From Branchiostoma lanceolatum (lineage: Eukaryota; Chordata; Leptocardii; Amphioxiformes; Branchiostomatidae): a DNA stretch of 64,000 bases. The translations under genes were made by a program, and so were the position numbers. The notes under the pieces were generated by a model, which was given only the letters and a program-made list of their open reading frames with translations, made no database searches and had not been told where the DNA came from. The stretch's first letter is position 1. Every line of letters begins with the position of its first letter. Below are positions 1 to 13,400 of this stretch, piece after piece. Where the stretch lies: positions 18,154,769 to 18,218,768 of the forward strand of contig NC_089727.1 of NCBI RefSeq assembly GCF_035083965.1, read 5' to 3'.

Positions 1-1579
1 GCCCATCTAGGGGGCTAATCTTCCAGGGCTCATAAACACTGCATGTACAAACATACACACACACATAAGTACATATTTACATACAGGTAAAAGCAGGTAG
101 AATTGAAGAAAAGGATTGGTTGAGGTCAGAGGTCAGAAGCTAATTATGACCGAAACCATCAGTCGATATATCTGGCAATAAAAACATACCTGCACATTAC
201 TACAATTGCTACCTATTTACAACTGTTATGTTGAATTACTAGTAGATGTATGCTCTGTTGCAGTTGACCGTAAAGAATCATACTTTTCAAACTCCTGATA
301 ATGTTGTCTTTTATGACGATAACTTACTTAACAAATAAGTCGCATACATGTTTATCCGAATGGGATCCGTTTGGACTACATGGACATAGTTTTAAGTCCC
401 GTTTGAACATTTTTGATCCCCAAAAAATCATTCGATACTTTTTTGTTTTCAACAAAATCTACCTAAACCTATTCTATTATATTTTTTATGGAGATTTGCA
501 CAATGCAATTTTAAGAAAATTTGTAGGATATATGTTGAATTCGAGAAGTGTCAATTTCGATCCCTAAAATAATGTGCAGTTTTTGAAAGATCAATTAAAT
601 GTGTATTCTTGAAAGCATGATTACTTCTATACCATACAGTTTGTTATTATTTTTACGAAAGTTAGGGGCAAAATCGTAGTGGACGTTAGCGTCGTTAGCA
701 AAACACGGTTTGATTTTTATTCTTAAGAAAACCCCATACTCGTTGATGATACATAACAAAATGTAAAAAAAATCAATAAACAAATAGATAGCCAAGAAAA
801 ATCTTTAAGAAAATAAAAGACATTAGAGGGTAGCCCCTCCCCCTATAATAACCATAAACAGTCCAAACAAATTACAATTCTAAAGAAGTGATGATTTAAT
901 TTGGGGGATGATTCGTTAAAAACAGAACTATCATCTTCAGAAATTCTTATTATAGAATTGTCCTTCTTCTCCAGACAATTAAATGTAAAATGTACTCAAC
1001 GATTACAAGTTGCGAAATTAGTTTCAGTAATCTTATGAGAATCCTTCCATAGTCATTTTTTCACAAGGATGTTTTTTGCTTTCATCTTTTTAAGGCCTTT
1101 TCTATGGGTTCGGTAAACATAGTAGCGATATGTTGTCCCTGGGATGACAGCAAGTTACAAAGAATTCCACTCATCTTTATAAAGAACAGAATATACCTTC
1201 GTTATGCGTATACCTAGTATAGAATGTAAGTTTTCCCACATAACAGTTCAATCAGCTACATGTGAACCTCTAAACGGATAAAACATTTCAAAGTAAGAGT
1301 CTGAGTTTGCAATTGTATGGACATACATAATATTGTCATGTTATCTGCTATGTGATAGTCCCTTCAATTCATTGAAATCCAAAGAAAACGCAATTTCATT
1401 GCAGCTCATCCACAACGTATTAAGTTGCACTTTTAATACACACTCAAGTGAGCGCTCACATGCACACACATACAAAGAGAGACAGGAGAGAGAGTGGGAG
1501 AGAGAGAGCCTTGCACACACACACACACACGCACGCACGCACGCACACACACACACACACACACAAACACACACGCACT

Positions 1580-1644
<65 letters not shown>

Positions 1645-1720
1645 AATTATGAAATAATGCCATCGACCCCGAATCCATAGCATTCATCCAGTCGAAGATA
1701 ACAACACGGTTTAACGTTAC
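1..1720. other. Intronic/flanking sequence of minus-strand gene
   Basis: No exon could be recognised here. The minus-strand gene at 1721-3092 must continue into or beyond this stretch. The segment near 870-960, read on minus, matches the plus-gene intron near 10760-10850. This supports an inverted paralogous intron, but the matching third exon was not found. Confidence 0.5.
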
Positions 1721-2770
1721 CTTGCATCTTGTCCTCCTCAGTAGCACCAGGTCCGTAGGTTTTGTTGCCAACAAAGCCTACATTCTCCAGCTGTTGGCTG
1801 TATATCCCGAGTTTAAACGGTGCTGTCCTCTGGATACCAGTCTGTCGTACCTCGTAGTCAGCATGATGGTACAAATAACTGTCCGGGTCTTTAGAATCAG
1901 CATCGTCATTGACCTCGATCTCCTTATCTAATATGAAATATGATTCGTGAAAATACAAGAACATTTTTCAAGTTCATATTACTCTCTTTATTTGATGCAA
2001 ACAGTTTTTTCAATGATCTCTTTACCCGGACATACTTTGGTCCTGACATTTAGGTATCGGATTTAGTTTGACTTCAGGACAAAGCGGGGTAGCCCGGGTA
2101 GGTTAGAGCCCCGTAAATTAAGTATTTGGCTCAATCCTAATGTCGATGCAAAATATTTTGTAAGCACATTTAAGAAAGGCATGAGATATTTCTCTCTGAC
2201 TGAAGAACAAAAATTGTATGTACATGTAGCAAACATTCAAATGAGGAACTGATTGGCATATTTTATACAAAAACGGCAAAACAGCTTAATGATGAAAAAT
2301 AGGAATTTTGTAATTGTTACATGTGTAAGTTGAAGGTGAGCATCACCATGCATAAATTATGTAAAACATTTGCACACAATCTACGAAACTTTAGATACTT
2401 CATGTATGCGGTCGCCAAACTCAAGATAGACTAATAACTTGACACTTTTCTTTTCGATTATAAGTTGGAAAATTACTTCTACTGATGTTATGACAAACAT
2501 TTCACGTCCATTCTTTTTTTCAAAACAATTCTCCGAATTCAATTTGCCTTTTTTTGAAGGTATTTCTATAGTTTCGGTAAACATCTTATAACAGAATTCG
2601 AAAGTTAAAGAAAACCCAACATAACGCTCATACGTATTCTAGATTTAAATCTTATCGAATCACAATTATCTTTAGATACATGTGTACCTTTGTAAGAACA
2701 CATTATATTTCAAAGCAAGATGCTGAGCCTGACAAAAAGGAAGTGAATAACATTGTCAAGTGAACTATTA
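1060..2770. repeat. Diverged direct duplication flanking exon 2
   Basis: Segments near 1060-1340 and 2440-2770 align in order with many substitutions: shared CGGTAAACAT, TACATGTG and TTTCAAAG blocks, and similar ends at ATAACATTGTCA/ATAATATTGTCA. They flank the exon at 1721-1927. This suggests an old tandem duplication of intron sequence around that exon. Boundaries are approximate. Confidence 0.45.
1513..1643. repeat. (CA)n microsatellite
   Basis: About 130 bases of nearly uninterrupted CA dinucleotides with GCAC, ACAA and ACAT interruptions. All long open frames across it (His-Thr or Cys-Val runs) are artefacts of the repeat. Confidence 0.97.
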
Positions 2771-3092
2771 TGAAATGGTTGTATATAAACTCCAGAGGGG
2801 GTTGTATTTTACAATTTGAAAATTTTAGTGGGCAAAAATGAATACCTTTGATGTGAACTGCACGGCTGCCAGGAGCATTTACTGAAGCATATAGTTTACA
2901 TTATCCAGCCTTTATTTTATGGCCAGTTTTACTTGTGTCTTTAACTGAAGGTATTACCCATGAAGTCAAATATAGATTGCTGTCGCTGTTGTAGTTGTTC
3001 AAAATAGCAGTGATCTGTTACTTACCTGTTTTGACATCTTCGAGTGAAGGTAAATCAGGGAGGGGCCTTTCTCTGCAGCTTGTTCTACTCAT
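1721..3092 (-). CDS. Partial gene: N-terminal exons of a tyrosine-motif membrane protein, paralogue of the 7442 gene
   Basis: Two exons can be read on minus. Exon 1 (3092-3026) starts MSRTSCRERPLPDLPSLEDV and ends at a GTAAGT donor in phase 1. Exon 2 (1927-1721) follows a TTAG acceptor, is 207 nt and is phase 1-1. It encodes an acidic stretch, then YEVRQTG and FVGNKTYGPG, which match ADNEIRQTG and FVGNKTYGPG in exon 2 of the plus-strand gene at 7442. The start is the only ATG in frame with the conserved RPLP peptide. Later exons are not in the window, so transmembrane and extracellular parts are unknown. By comparison with the paralogue this should be the cytoplasmic tail of a type II membrane protein. 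Expression and integrity beyond exon 2 are unknown. Confidence 0.7.
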
Positions 3093-3345
3093 CGTCTTTC
3101 CAGCAGTTGATGATCAAAAACAATGAAGCTCGACAATTCTAGGAATTGGCCACAAAATCCAAAATGTCTGACAAACTGTCGATAAACAAATTACAATTCC
3201 GAACGTATCGTTGGAGCAAAAAGGGGATAAAAGACGATTGTTATTGGCACCGGGAGAAAATTTGAAAAAACGCTTCTTAGATAGGCGACAAACCTTCGTT
3301 GTATGATTAACACAGCAGTTACCGCTATACGGGAAAAACATCAGT
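3093..3345 (-). promoter_or_regulatory. Conserved 5' leader/promoter of the minus gene
   Basis: Read on minus, this contains TTTATCGACAGTTTGTC (3170-3190) and an ACAACGAAGG block near 3295. Both recur in order upstream of the first exons at 7442 (+) and 26457 (-). Conservation among three paralogous leaders suggests promoter or 5' UTR. No TATA box or start site was defined. Confidence 0.5.
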
Positions 3346-5190
3346 TGCTATATTGTGAAATCAAATGCAGGCACAGTACCCAGACTAATTAGGCAATATC
3401 TCATGATTTAGTCATAAATTTTCGTAAATTGTATGTGATCATTATGAAAATAGCGGTATTCTTTTAAACCCTCGTGTTGGTGTCATTGCACTGATTTTGA
3501 ATACCCAAATGTTACATATTTTCATGCATGCATCGTAATGTTAAATGAGCTATAAATATCTTCAAATCACTGTATCACATAATGCTTTCTTTATTGTGAA
3601 GTTTACATCTAATCCTTTACTTTATATCAATCCTACATGTTTAAACTCAGTTAAAGAAGGCGTTTAAGTACGACTGCATTGAGAACGTGGCTGTTAGAAA
3701 AACAGAATGGGATACCTTTACACAACATTAATCTCAACATTTCTACAGCCACCATTCTTTAATATGTTAGATGAAAGAGGATATATCAAACAGGCAATCA
3801 AAGCTCTTCATTTTTTTAAACGCTTACAACTTATTATTATTGCAAGAAATTATTGCTTTCTGGATTAAAGAATGTATTGCATACGCTACAGGTCTGGCAT
3901 CTGCTTTGAGTGAAGCAATTATGATTATTAATCTCTTGCTTGAGAGCAATTAGTCTACCCGTAATATCGCCGTTGAATGTTTTCGCAGAGTAAAAAGAAT
4001 ACAAATCACAGTCAATGCAAACAGTTCAAATCCGATTCTTCCGTAACTGCTTGTGTGATTCCTTCCTTCACGAAAATGATACTCTAAAGAAATGGTTAAA
4101 AGGTACATTGATTTATAAAAATTCAAGAGTTTTGAAACCTCATACGTAAATATGCCCTGAAATATTTAGGGATTTTGTAAACCCGTTATTTCGTCTCGTT
4201 ACATTTATAAAAATTAGGCTGCAATTGAAATTATCTTTTCTAAATGATGGTCTGCTATTCCAAAATGAGATAAAATTATGTTAGATGTGTGAACGTCCAT
4301 TGTTTTCATTTCATCATGAAATATGCATATATTCAAATGATCTATGTACGGCCAACCTTTTATACCCTACACCTGTCATTGACCCCTAAGGATAAATTGT
4401 ATTTTCACATTTATTACGGTAATTAGTTGCTCATTTTCAATACTGTTATATGCTCATGTTCCGAATGCCAGAAGTTGCAAATGTTACATGTATGAGTTTC
4501 GTATTATGGAAAACACTGGAATTGTAGATTTTCCACATAACTAATGAAAAGTGATTAAAGCTTTGATAATTCACACCTACCGGTAATTGAATCTTTGTCT
4601 GAACTACTTCCACCTCTATGGAGGTAAGAACAACTCCACTTACAACGCTACTGTGTACCGTATGAAGGACAGGCGACTCTCGCGGACAGCTATTAACGAA
4701 ATATATATCAGTATGTCCATCCGGACACTGAGATGCCAGCTTTTAACAGTCACACAATTATTTTAAAAAACGCGTGAGTATATCAGTTTTTACTTGTCTT
4801 CTCGCTAGTATTAACCATGCACCTCCATCATCGACAGACTGTATCCTTTCTCATATGTGTATCTTCTTTTCACAGTTGTCTTATTGTCTGTATGACACGC
4901 ACGTAATACGGTTCGATTGTGTGGATATCATGCTTCGTTAAAAAAAAGGATTTACACGAGTAGTCTCTGATTCACACAAGTGATTTAAACATTAGATTTG
5001 AACTGTTAAACACGTATTGACTGTGTTATTATTATTTTTTCAAGCAGAAACTTGCAAAAACTTGCACCATGCAAAAATGGTATGTAACACTGTCGATGTT
5101 CTTGCATGCATGCAATACAAATTCATTCCTTAAAGCAATTGTGTTTTTTCCCTAGCTGCAAACTTATGATGAAAATTGTTTTACTCAAAG
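3346..5190. other. Intergenic, no gene recognised
   Basis: AT-rich sequence between the divergent genes. Short open frames here (for example 3771-3953) have no recognisable motif, and I see no splice-supported exon. Confidence 0.5.
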
Positions 5191-7330
5191 CGTATGCCAG
5201 ACCTGCAGCGTATGCATTCTATTCTTTCATCCAGAAGTTGAAGAAATAGTGTGGTGCCGTCAGTTATAAGAGTTGAAAATCAGAAAAGCTTCGATTGCCC
5301 AGAGTCAGCTGTTTGATATCTTCACTTTTAACTAGCAGCTGGAAAAGGTGTTTCTGAGGCAATATTGAGATTACATTATATTAACTAAACGTTTTTAGAT
5401 ATGTTTCCTTTTTTTGCTTTTTGTCTTCTGGGAGGGGAGTTTTGGACTCACGTTTACTAGGCTTCTGTATCTACATGTACTCATTTCACTTATTACACGT
5501 CTTGTAACTTGAGTTCGCCGTCACTTCTTTTATGTCACTTCATTTGTATTATTTGGTGTCTTCTTTGGATTAAAAAAGATATTGAGATTATGTTTTGTGC
5601 AGGTTTATCTTTTTGTTCTTTTTCTCTAATGTCTTAGCTGAGTTCAAATTTCAAGGATTTATATGATGAATCTAAAGAATTATGTAAGCAATAAACAAAG
5701 AGGTTTGTAAAATTGCAGTGTTTTGAAAATAATTAAAGCTCATGTGACAAGGGTCGATCACACCACCGCAGTCCAGAGTCTGATCGATTTAGGAGTACGT
5801 CCATCCCTCCTTCCCTGGATCTGTAACTTCATGTCCAACAGACGGCAAAGAGTGCGCTATCAGGGTAACGTGTCTGACTGGCAACATCTCTCTTGTGGAG
5901 TCGCACAGGGAACTATCCTGGGACCTATCATCTTCCTTTCACTGATTGATAGCGCGTTACGTGACGTTACAAACAGGTGGAAGTACGTAGATGATATGAA
6001 TCTCACCCAGGTGAGATCTATCCGCCAACAATGCACATTGCAGATCTCTCTTAACAGCCTCGACTCCTGGGTCAAAGAACACAAAATGTTGATGAACTGT
6101 CGAAATTGCAAGGCACTACTTGTCTGCTTCACTAGAACCCCACCTACCCCTGAACCTCTCCTCATCGATGGACAGCTCTTAGAAACAGTAGTACACGTTA
6201 AAGTACTCGGACTGACCATCCAAAATGGGACATTCAAGTAGACTGTATGATATCTACCGGGAACAAGAAACTTTTTCTGCTACGCCGACTTAAGAGGTTT
6301 GGAGTCTCAACGGAAGATCTCGCATCTGTCTACACCACGTACATCCGACCCTCTGTGGAATACGCAGCGCCTGTGTGGCACTCCTCCCTAACTAGTACCC
6401 AGTCCGGAAGACTCGAACGACTGCAGAGAAGAGCGTGCAGGATCATTCTTGGCACAAAGTACACAAACTACACGTCGGCACTGGCCACTCTGAACCTCTC
6501 GTCCTTGTCTGAACGATGAGTGAGCCTTTGCCTATCCTTTGCAAACAAACTGTTAACCTCAGAGTTCAGAGACTGGCTCCCACCGCTAAGAAGCCAGATA
6601 TCCGGCCCACGGACACGAAATTCAGATAAGCTGGACACACCAACCTGCCGAACGAAACGCCACAAAAACTCCGCCATCCCCTACATGACTGAACTTTTAA
6701 ACAAACATAATTGATCACCTTCCACAGCAACATCTCTTACTACTAGTAATATCTAAAGGGTCACTTAGACATTTATCCGTTTAGACGACTATATATATAA
6801 AGAGAGAGATATATGTTTTGCAAGTAGTGAAACTAACTCTAGCCCTGTGTTCAATCCCAATTTTTTATGGTTGAGAAGGTTTTGATACTCGCTTAGAAAC
6901 AATGTGTAAATACCAGTATCCCATGTTTTTAGAATGTAAATACCATATGCATTTTAATTCGGACTCTACCATTTAGAGTCCGCGACCGTGGTATCTCTAA
7001 TAAAGATTTCAAAGATTTCAAAGATAAGATCGTGATAAGACGTATACGTATGGAGGACTTAAACACCTCAACTATACTTTATACAAACAAGTAGGTTGAA
7101 AAAAACACGACTATTTTCATAATAACCGCATATATGATCGACAGAAACTATTGAATAATTCATGAGATATTGCTTTATTAGTCTAGCTACGTCGTCAATC
7201 CTGTGCCTGCGTTTACTTTTAAATTGTCGCGACTGCTGTTTCACCATAACAGCGGCAACAGCTTATTTATTCGTACCACGAAGGTTCTTCCTCACAATCT
7301 TAGACTTTTGCTTCAATATAATTTTTCTTC
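5190..7330 (+). repeat. Duplicated upstream region (copy 1, interrupted by a LINE)
   Basis: The sequence around 5190-5745 and 7022-7330 matches 25590-26280 in the same order and strand. Shared landmarks include GCGTAT.CGCTCTA-like, TCAGCTGTTTGA, TTTTGAAAATAATTAAAGC, GTCAATYCTGTGCCTG and CAGCGGCAACAGCT. In this copy the match is broken by about 1.27 kb of LINE sequence. Confidence 0.75.
5750..7021 (+). mobile_element. 5'-truncated non-LTR retrotransposon (CR1/L2-like reverse transcriptase)
   Basis: The plus strand encodes the C-terminal part of a LINE reverse transcriptase. PSLLPWICNFMSNRRQRV, then GVAQGTILGPIIF, then catalytic box YVDDM (YxDD type), and after a frameshift near 6238 the thumb region RLERLQRRACRIILG. 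The 3' end carries AATAAAG followed by short ATTTCAAAG tandem copies, typical of CR1/L2 tails. No intact ORF remains (frameshift, in-frame stop at 6517). The undisturbed second copy of the flanks at 25900-25930 shows both junctions: the element sits between CTCATGTGACA and AAGATAAGATCGTG. It lies in the shared promoter region of the 3092/7442 gene pair. Confidence 0.9.
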
Positions 7331-7441
7331 TTTCTCAAAATCCACATTCGGGTTTGCTTCAAATTTCATCAGTTTCTTTATCGACAGTTCTTTGACTAGG
7401 TGATTTCCGCTGTTTCTTTGTCTTCAATTTCTGATAAGACA
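7022..7441 (+). promoter_or_regulatory. Conserved promoter/5' leader of the lectin-receptor gene
   Basis: Contains the ACCACGAAGG block and TTTCTTTATCGACAGTTC (7373-7390), also found upstream of the other two paralogous first exons. The first ATG after it that opens the conserved peptide is 7442. Confidence 0.5.
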
Positions 7442-10400
7442 ATGAGCAAAACAAGCGACAGAGACAGGCCACTCCCTGGTCTACCCAATTCCAAGCTGGC
7501 ATCATTTCCATGCACAGATTTTGATAGAGGTAGGTAACAGTCCACTGCTTAATAACTACATCAGCGAAATACTATTTATATGCATAATATCTATCTATCA
7601 ATTGACGTATCCATCTATTAATCTATGCATCTGCAGGTCAGCCCCTTGCGTTGATATATTTTCAAGGGAGTCCTTACAAATCAGAACAAACCAGGATTCG
7701 ATTGCAAATGAGATTACTCAAGTTAACAAACCAGACATTAAGTTAACAATGGTGTAGTACAAAATAGTAATCAGTTAACACAGAAGGAGTAAAAAGTCAT
7801 CCATTCAAGCAGCTCAAAATAACTTACTAAAAACCATAAAACGTGCTTATTCAATGGGCCAATTCATAAGATAACAATTAATAGAAAGACTAACACGGAC
7901 GGTAACCGTATAGTGATTCAATAAATGCCAGGTCACTTAACGTTCACCAAAACTGAAAAAAATCTTGTTACAATAAAATCGCGCGGGTGGTCCGCTTTGA
8001 AGAATTTCAGTTTCGACCAGGGCAAATATCATCAAAACATAATTAAATTACCCTTATGCTCATTGAGTGACCACTGAAAGAACTGTCAAATGTAGGGTCA
8101 CTTAGGGGTCTCCAGTTGTATATTTCACCAGTATATGCTATTCAGCTAATATGTAGTGTCTTCTATGGCCCTTGATCTTAGGACCTTAAAGCATTAGGGT
8201 GCTTACTTAAACACCATGTTTTCACCATACAGATATTTATTGCACAACCACGATTATATTGATAAAGTGAACAAAGAATAATCAATCAATCGTTCGCAGG
8301 TATCAGTATATGCATCAGCGTATGCTTGAAGAATAATGTTTACTACATATTCTTACTGATCAACTGTTCAATGACTTGACCTGATGCAAAGTTTGATATA
8401 AAGGAATTATGTTTTTGATTTTATCCCTCAGATGTCAGATCTTAAATGATCTCATGCTAATGGTCGACTCACAAAATTTAGATTTGCCAGTTTTTTGGCA
8501 GGAGCGTTGGGGTAAACGGAAAAAATAATTTTTCCTAGGCCTTGCCGAAATAACATGCTCAACTTGTGAAGTATTGGTCAAATGATTTGCCTCCATGAAA
8601 AAGTGTCTACTTTAGAATGATTTTGCATATTCATTAATCATATTTTTTTTACAGACAGAAAACTCGACGTCAATGATCCGCAAAGCAATTTGCACTATTA
8701 TGCCGACAACGAGATACGACAGACTGGTATGGATATGAAAGAACCGACTGAAATCGGGAGGTACGGGCACCTCCTTGAGACGGCACGCTTCGTTGGCAAC
8801 AAGACCTATGGGCCTGGTTCTTTCGAGGAGCACAAAAATCAAGGTACCGTTAATAATCTCTCTCCGAGTATCTCTGTGTTTGTGTGTATGTATGTTAATC
8901 TGTTACAAAGATCAACAACCTGTAAAAATTCCAGAGATCTTCAATGTCGGGTAGCATAAATCAATTGTAACAAGAGTTCTGAGACCTCAAATCTCCATGA
9001 ACTATTCTGTTTATGCACATCACTTACACATTTACATAATATATGCTTGGTCATGAACACCTTTATCTAACTTACACATGTTGTAATATTGACATTCCTG
9101 TCATTTTCCACTTAGATGAATTATGGCGCGTTTGCATTAATTATGCGAATTAGCAATAAATATGAATAATTGGTATCTGTTATATGTGAGTATGATAATG
9201 GAAGATACTGCAAATATAAATTTTCCTCATTAAGTGCTTATTAGTATAATTTGCACATCATTGTGTTCATCTCTGTCTAAGGTATCTGCATACTTAATAT
9301 CGTCAAAATCCGTCGTTGAGTTATTCTCCTTAGAAGATTTTCACAATAACGCCTCTGAAGTTCTAGAGCAAGCTGCTAGGGAGCTCAAACATACACCGCT
9401 TTTTTATTACATCGCAAGCTATCTGCCACCAAAAAATCTAGACCATAGCACGTCCAGGTCAAAAGATACAAGAACGGAATTTTTGCTGCAGTACCAAGGT
9501 CATATACCAGGGGGCCGAAAATCGACCTTGAATTTCGGCTTGACGACACCCGCCCACATACCAATTATCATCGTAATCCATCCAGAGGTTCTTGAGTTAT
9601 GCTGACTACAGTAGTGCGGAAACACAAACACACAGATACAAAGACACACACACAGATGCACCCAAAACTATATCATTTTTTCATGGAGATGAAAATTATA
9701 ATATATAAATGGTTCATTCAGGAATTGAAGTAAAGTTAACCGGTTGAATTATGCAGTCTTAAAATCAAAAGTACAAAAGAGCACACACAGATTACACCTT
9801 ACAAATACTACGTTTGTATCCGTCTGATATTGTAAAAGGAATGGTAACTGTACACTCACCAACTGGATTTGGGGTTAAATGGACGTTTCGGGGGTTATCG
9901 CCCCATTTTACCTGAACCGAAGGAGTGAAAAGTGGGTTAAAATGAGTGATTTATTCCTCTTTTTCATCCTCCTTGGTGCCGAAAGCCCTAAAAGTATCCA
10001 AACAATTTTAACGGATTTTAGTAAAGCTTTCGACAAAGATATATATATAAGATATATATATATAGCAATTACTATTTGTCACTTACACCAAGAGTACGTA
10101 AATGCTCATATCCCTACAAATGTTTGTGTATCAATTCTCTAGCAACATCCTGTTAATGGTGGTTTGTGTCAGTGTTACAGTACAGGTCAAGAAATACGTA
10201 TCAGAAATTTGCGGTACGTGTAGCAGAATTTTGTGAAACTTTTGCAATACCTGAGTTGGTTCCAAAAAACTGCGTAATGCAAAATTGTCTGGACTCTCGG
10301 ATTGCAGAAGAAATCTAGATCTTCAGCAAGATTTTAGCTGTTTACATTCTGAAATTTGTATGTTGCATGTTGGTCCACACACAGCTGGTATGGTCCATTC

Positions 10401-13400
10401 TTGTATGGGGGGGGGGCATTTTCAAAATTCACTTTTGGGCTTGGTTGATTATCAAAAAGGTCCAGGTTTTTTGGTAGAGGCATTTTTTTATGTTCCAGTA
10501 TGAACATGGGTGCATGGAAGAGCCCATCCGTGCAAAGGGTTTCAACTTGGGAGAGATCCATTTCTGACTGGTCTTCAATTCAATTCTTTGTTCAAGTACC
10601 AACATTGCAGACATACAAGAAACGTTAGTTTTTGCATTAGAACAGTCTTTTTGCATGGGGAGGGCAATGGGCGATACATGTTGTATTTGCTCGTGCAAAT
10701 ATTGCCTTTCTAGTTTGATTTGATTTATCAATTAATTTGTCTGGAGAAAAGAAAACATATATGATTAGAACTTCTGAAGATGATAGGTTTGTTTGTAACT
10801 AATCATCACCCAAATCAAATCATTACTTCTTTCAAATCTTATTTTCTTTAAACAGTTGATGTGTAATCTTTTTTGAAGGGGAGAGTATTCGATCTCAACA
10901 GCAAATGCCTAAAACATATCTTTTTCTATTTTTTTAGTGATACGATTTTATTTGCTAAAGGTATTATTGCACATTGGGGATGGAGTTATCTCGACCTCCA
11001 AACCCCAATGGGTCGAAACAGTTTTTCGATAATCGCTTTCATCGTACATTGACGAAGCAATGTACATTAAAAGTTTGGTAATGTTTAGATGTCAAGTTGC
11101 TCATCATATAAATCTATTCTATATTTGTTTGCAAATCTGTTTTCGTACGCAGACCTGTCGCCGATTTACCCCAAAGTCGAAGAAACCCCTGGTCCCGTAG
11201 AATCCCATGACGATCCCGACAACAACATGAGCCACAAATTCCAGGACGATGCAATCAACAACCAACGACAGCCAAACGATCAAATTCGAGTCGGCGAACT
11301 GTCAACGGCAGAAGATGCAGACAATGTCGGCTGCAGTGGGGCCGGCTTGTTTGAGAACCCGATGTACGGACAGGATGCGTTACAACACGGTGGGCGTAAG
11401 TTTTATTGTTTACTTGCATTCTTGTACCATTTACCATTTCTACCACCTATAGATATCAGAAGAGCAACATCAGGTTGGAGTGTGTATTTTGGGGAGAGGT
11501 ACGTATGTGTTAGTGGTTGCCTTATTGCGTGTACATATTTATAAGCTTGAGTGTGTGTGTGCACTCGCGTTTGTATTCGGAACAACACAAGACGTTGTTA
11601 ACGGATAGGAAAGGCATAGCATTTTCTGTGAACTTCAATGAAGGGACATTTACACAGCTTTCTGTTTTAATGTTATTCTCTTCAAAACAAGAGGATCTGA
11701 CATTTAGAGAAACAGACTCCATTGAAATGAACTCTTTACTAAGGAGTTTATATGTTTCTTTAGGGAGTAGGAATTGGCCGACATTGACATCTAGACGACG
11801 TATAAGCACTACGCTTGTGCATTGATTTCTGCATAATGTCTGTTGCAGTCTGGTCTCTTTACTCCCGAAAATGTCTTTTCTTATTTGTTTTTGTTTTTCT
11901 TGCACAATGAAAATCCATATCTCAGCAAGTATATGTTTTGTCTATACAAGAATTAAGAAAGTCCCTGTTTTGCGCAAATTCAAGAAGGTCATTTGATATT
12001 ACGTTAAGAATTTTATTCTTATAGCAAATAGATCAGTACTTCTAAAATATATATTTTTGCCGTCAGAACATATTTCTAAAACATGCATGCTTAAGACTGA
12101 GTTCCTTCAAGTAAAATCAGGTTCTTTTACTAAGATCAGGGTTCTTGCTCTAGGAATACATTTCTCTGCTCAAGGGTTTAGGTTTTTCTTGTACTCTCAG
12201 AGTTTACATAGGATACATATTTCTGCCCTCAAGACTAAATTTCTTACACCAAGAATGAGGTTCTTTTACTAAGATTGTGGTTGTTGGTTCTGAGAAATAC
12301 CTTGCTGTCCCCAAGAATGGTTTTTCTAAAATAGAGTAATTGTCTTGTACTAAGATTGAAGATGTTTGTCCCCAAGAATGAGTTTATTATAACTTTATTG
12401 AGTTCCTTGCCCTAAGAGTTAGTTTCTTGTACTAGGAATACCTTTCTGTCCTCGAGAATAAATTCATAGACAAAGAAACTGAGATCTATAGGTTCTTGAT
12501 AGAATCAATAATAACAATAAATGAACGGTACTGTTATATAATTTGTTCCAATTATATAAATCATCAATCGGTGTTTAATACACACTTTTGAATTTTTCTT
12601 TCTAATACCCGTCCTTTATCTGAGATTACAAATATCAACTTGCAATAGAGTTGTTTCGATAAAATCGGCTAATTTTCTCTGTACTGTGCATGTGAATAAC
12701 TAATTGTCATTTTTAAACTGTCAACGCTACAATGTTGTAGCTGCCCTTCTTATAATCGATGACTTGTAATTATCAAAACATTCCGGCCTAAATGGAGTAG
12801 TGAATTTCCCGAGCAGCCTTCGTAGCCCCTGCTTCTCCTAATGGGTCAGTGAAGTCATGCTTGTCTCGAGCATGGATGTTTCTGACCTAGGGCAAAGAGA
12901 TGCTGCTACAGTAAGAATTAGTTCAGTGCTTAGATGAGTTGTTTTTTTTTCTTTCACACACAGATGCCTTAATAAGACTAACAAACCAAGAACTAGAAAA
13001 GGTCGTTACATGGTTCGAAGTTAATAAGCTATCTGTTAATGTTAAAAAGACTTTTTATCTTATCTTCTGTAGTAAAAACAAGGCATATAATAGAAACAAT
13101 GCCAACATTTTTTTAAAGAACCTTCCTCTCCCCCAAAAATGTCAGGCGAAATTTCTAGGTATTCTAATTGATAACAGATTGACATGGAAGTCTCACATTG
13201 CCATGGTAGCTTATAAAATTTCAAAAACTATAGGAATCCTGGGGAGAATCCGTCACCTTATAACCCGTAAAACCTTTATTACAATATATAACAGTTTAGT
13301 TTACCCCTACCTCATCTATTGTAATATTGTCTGGGGTAATGCCTACAGAACTACCCTTCGCCCAATATTAATTCTCCAAAAAAAATTGTACGCATCGCTA

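Noticed and set aside
1333..1680. Overlapping long frames on both strands (His-Thr and Cys-Val rich); the same at 48743-49010
   Set aside because: They are translations of CA/GT microsatellites with no other support.
10429..10731. Overlapping frames near 10.3-10.7 kb on both strands
   Set aside because: Intronic; no domain, no conserved splice sites in phase 1 with neighbours.
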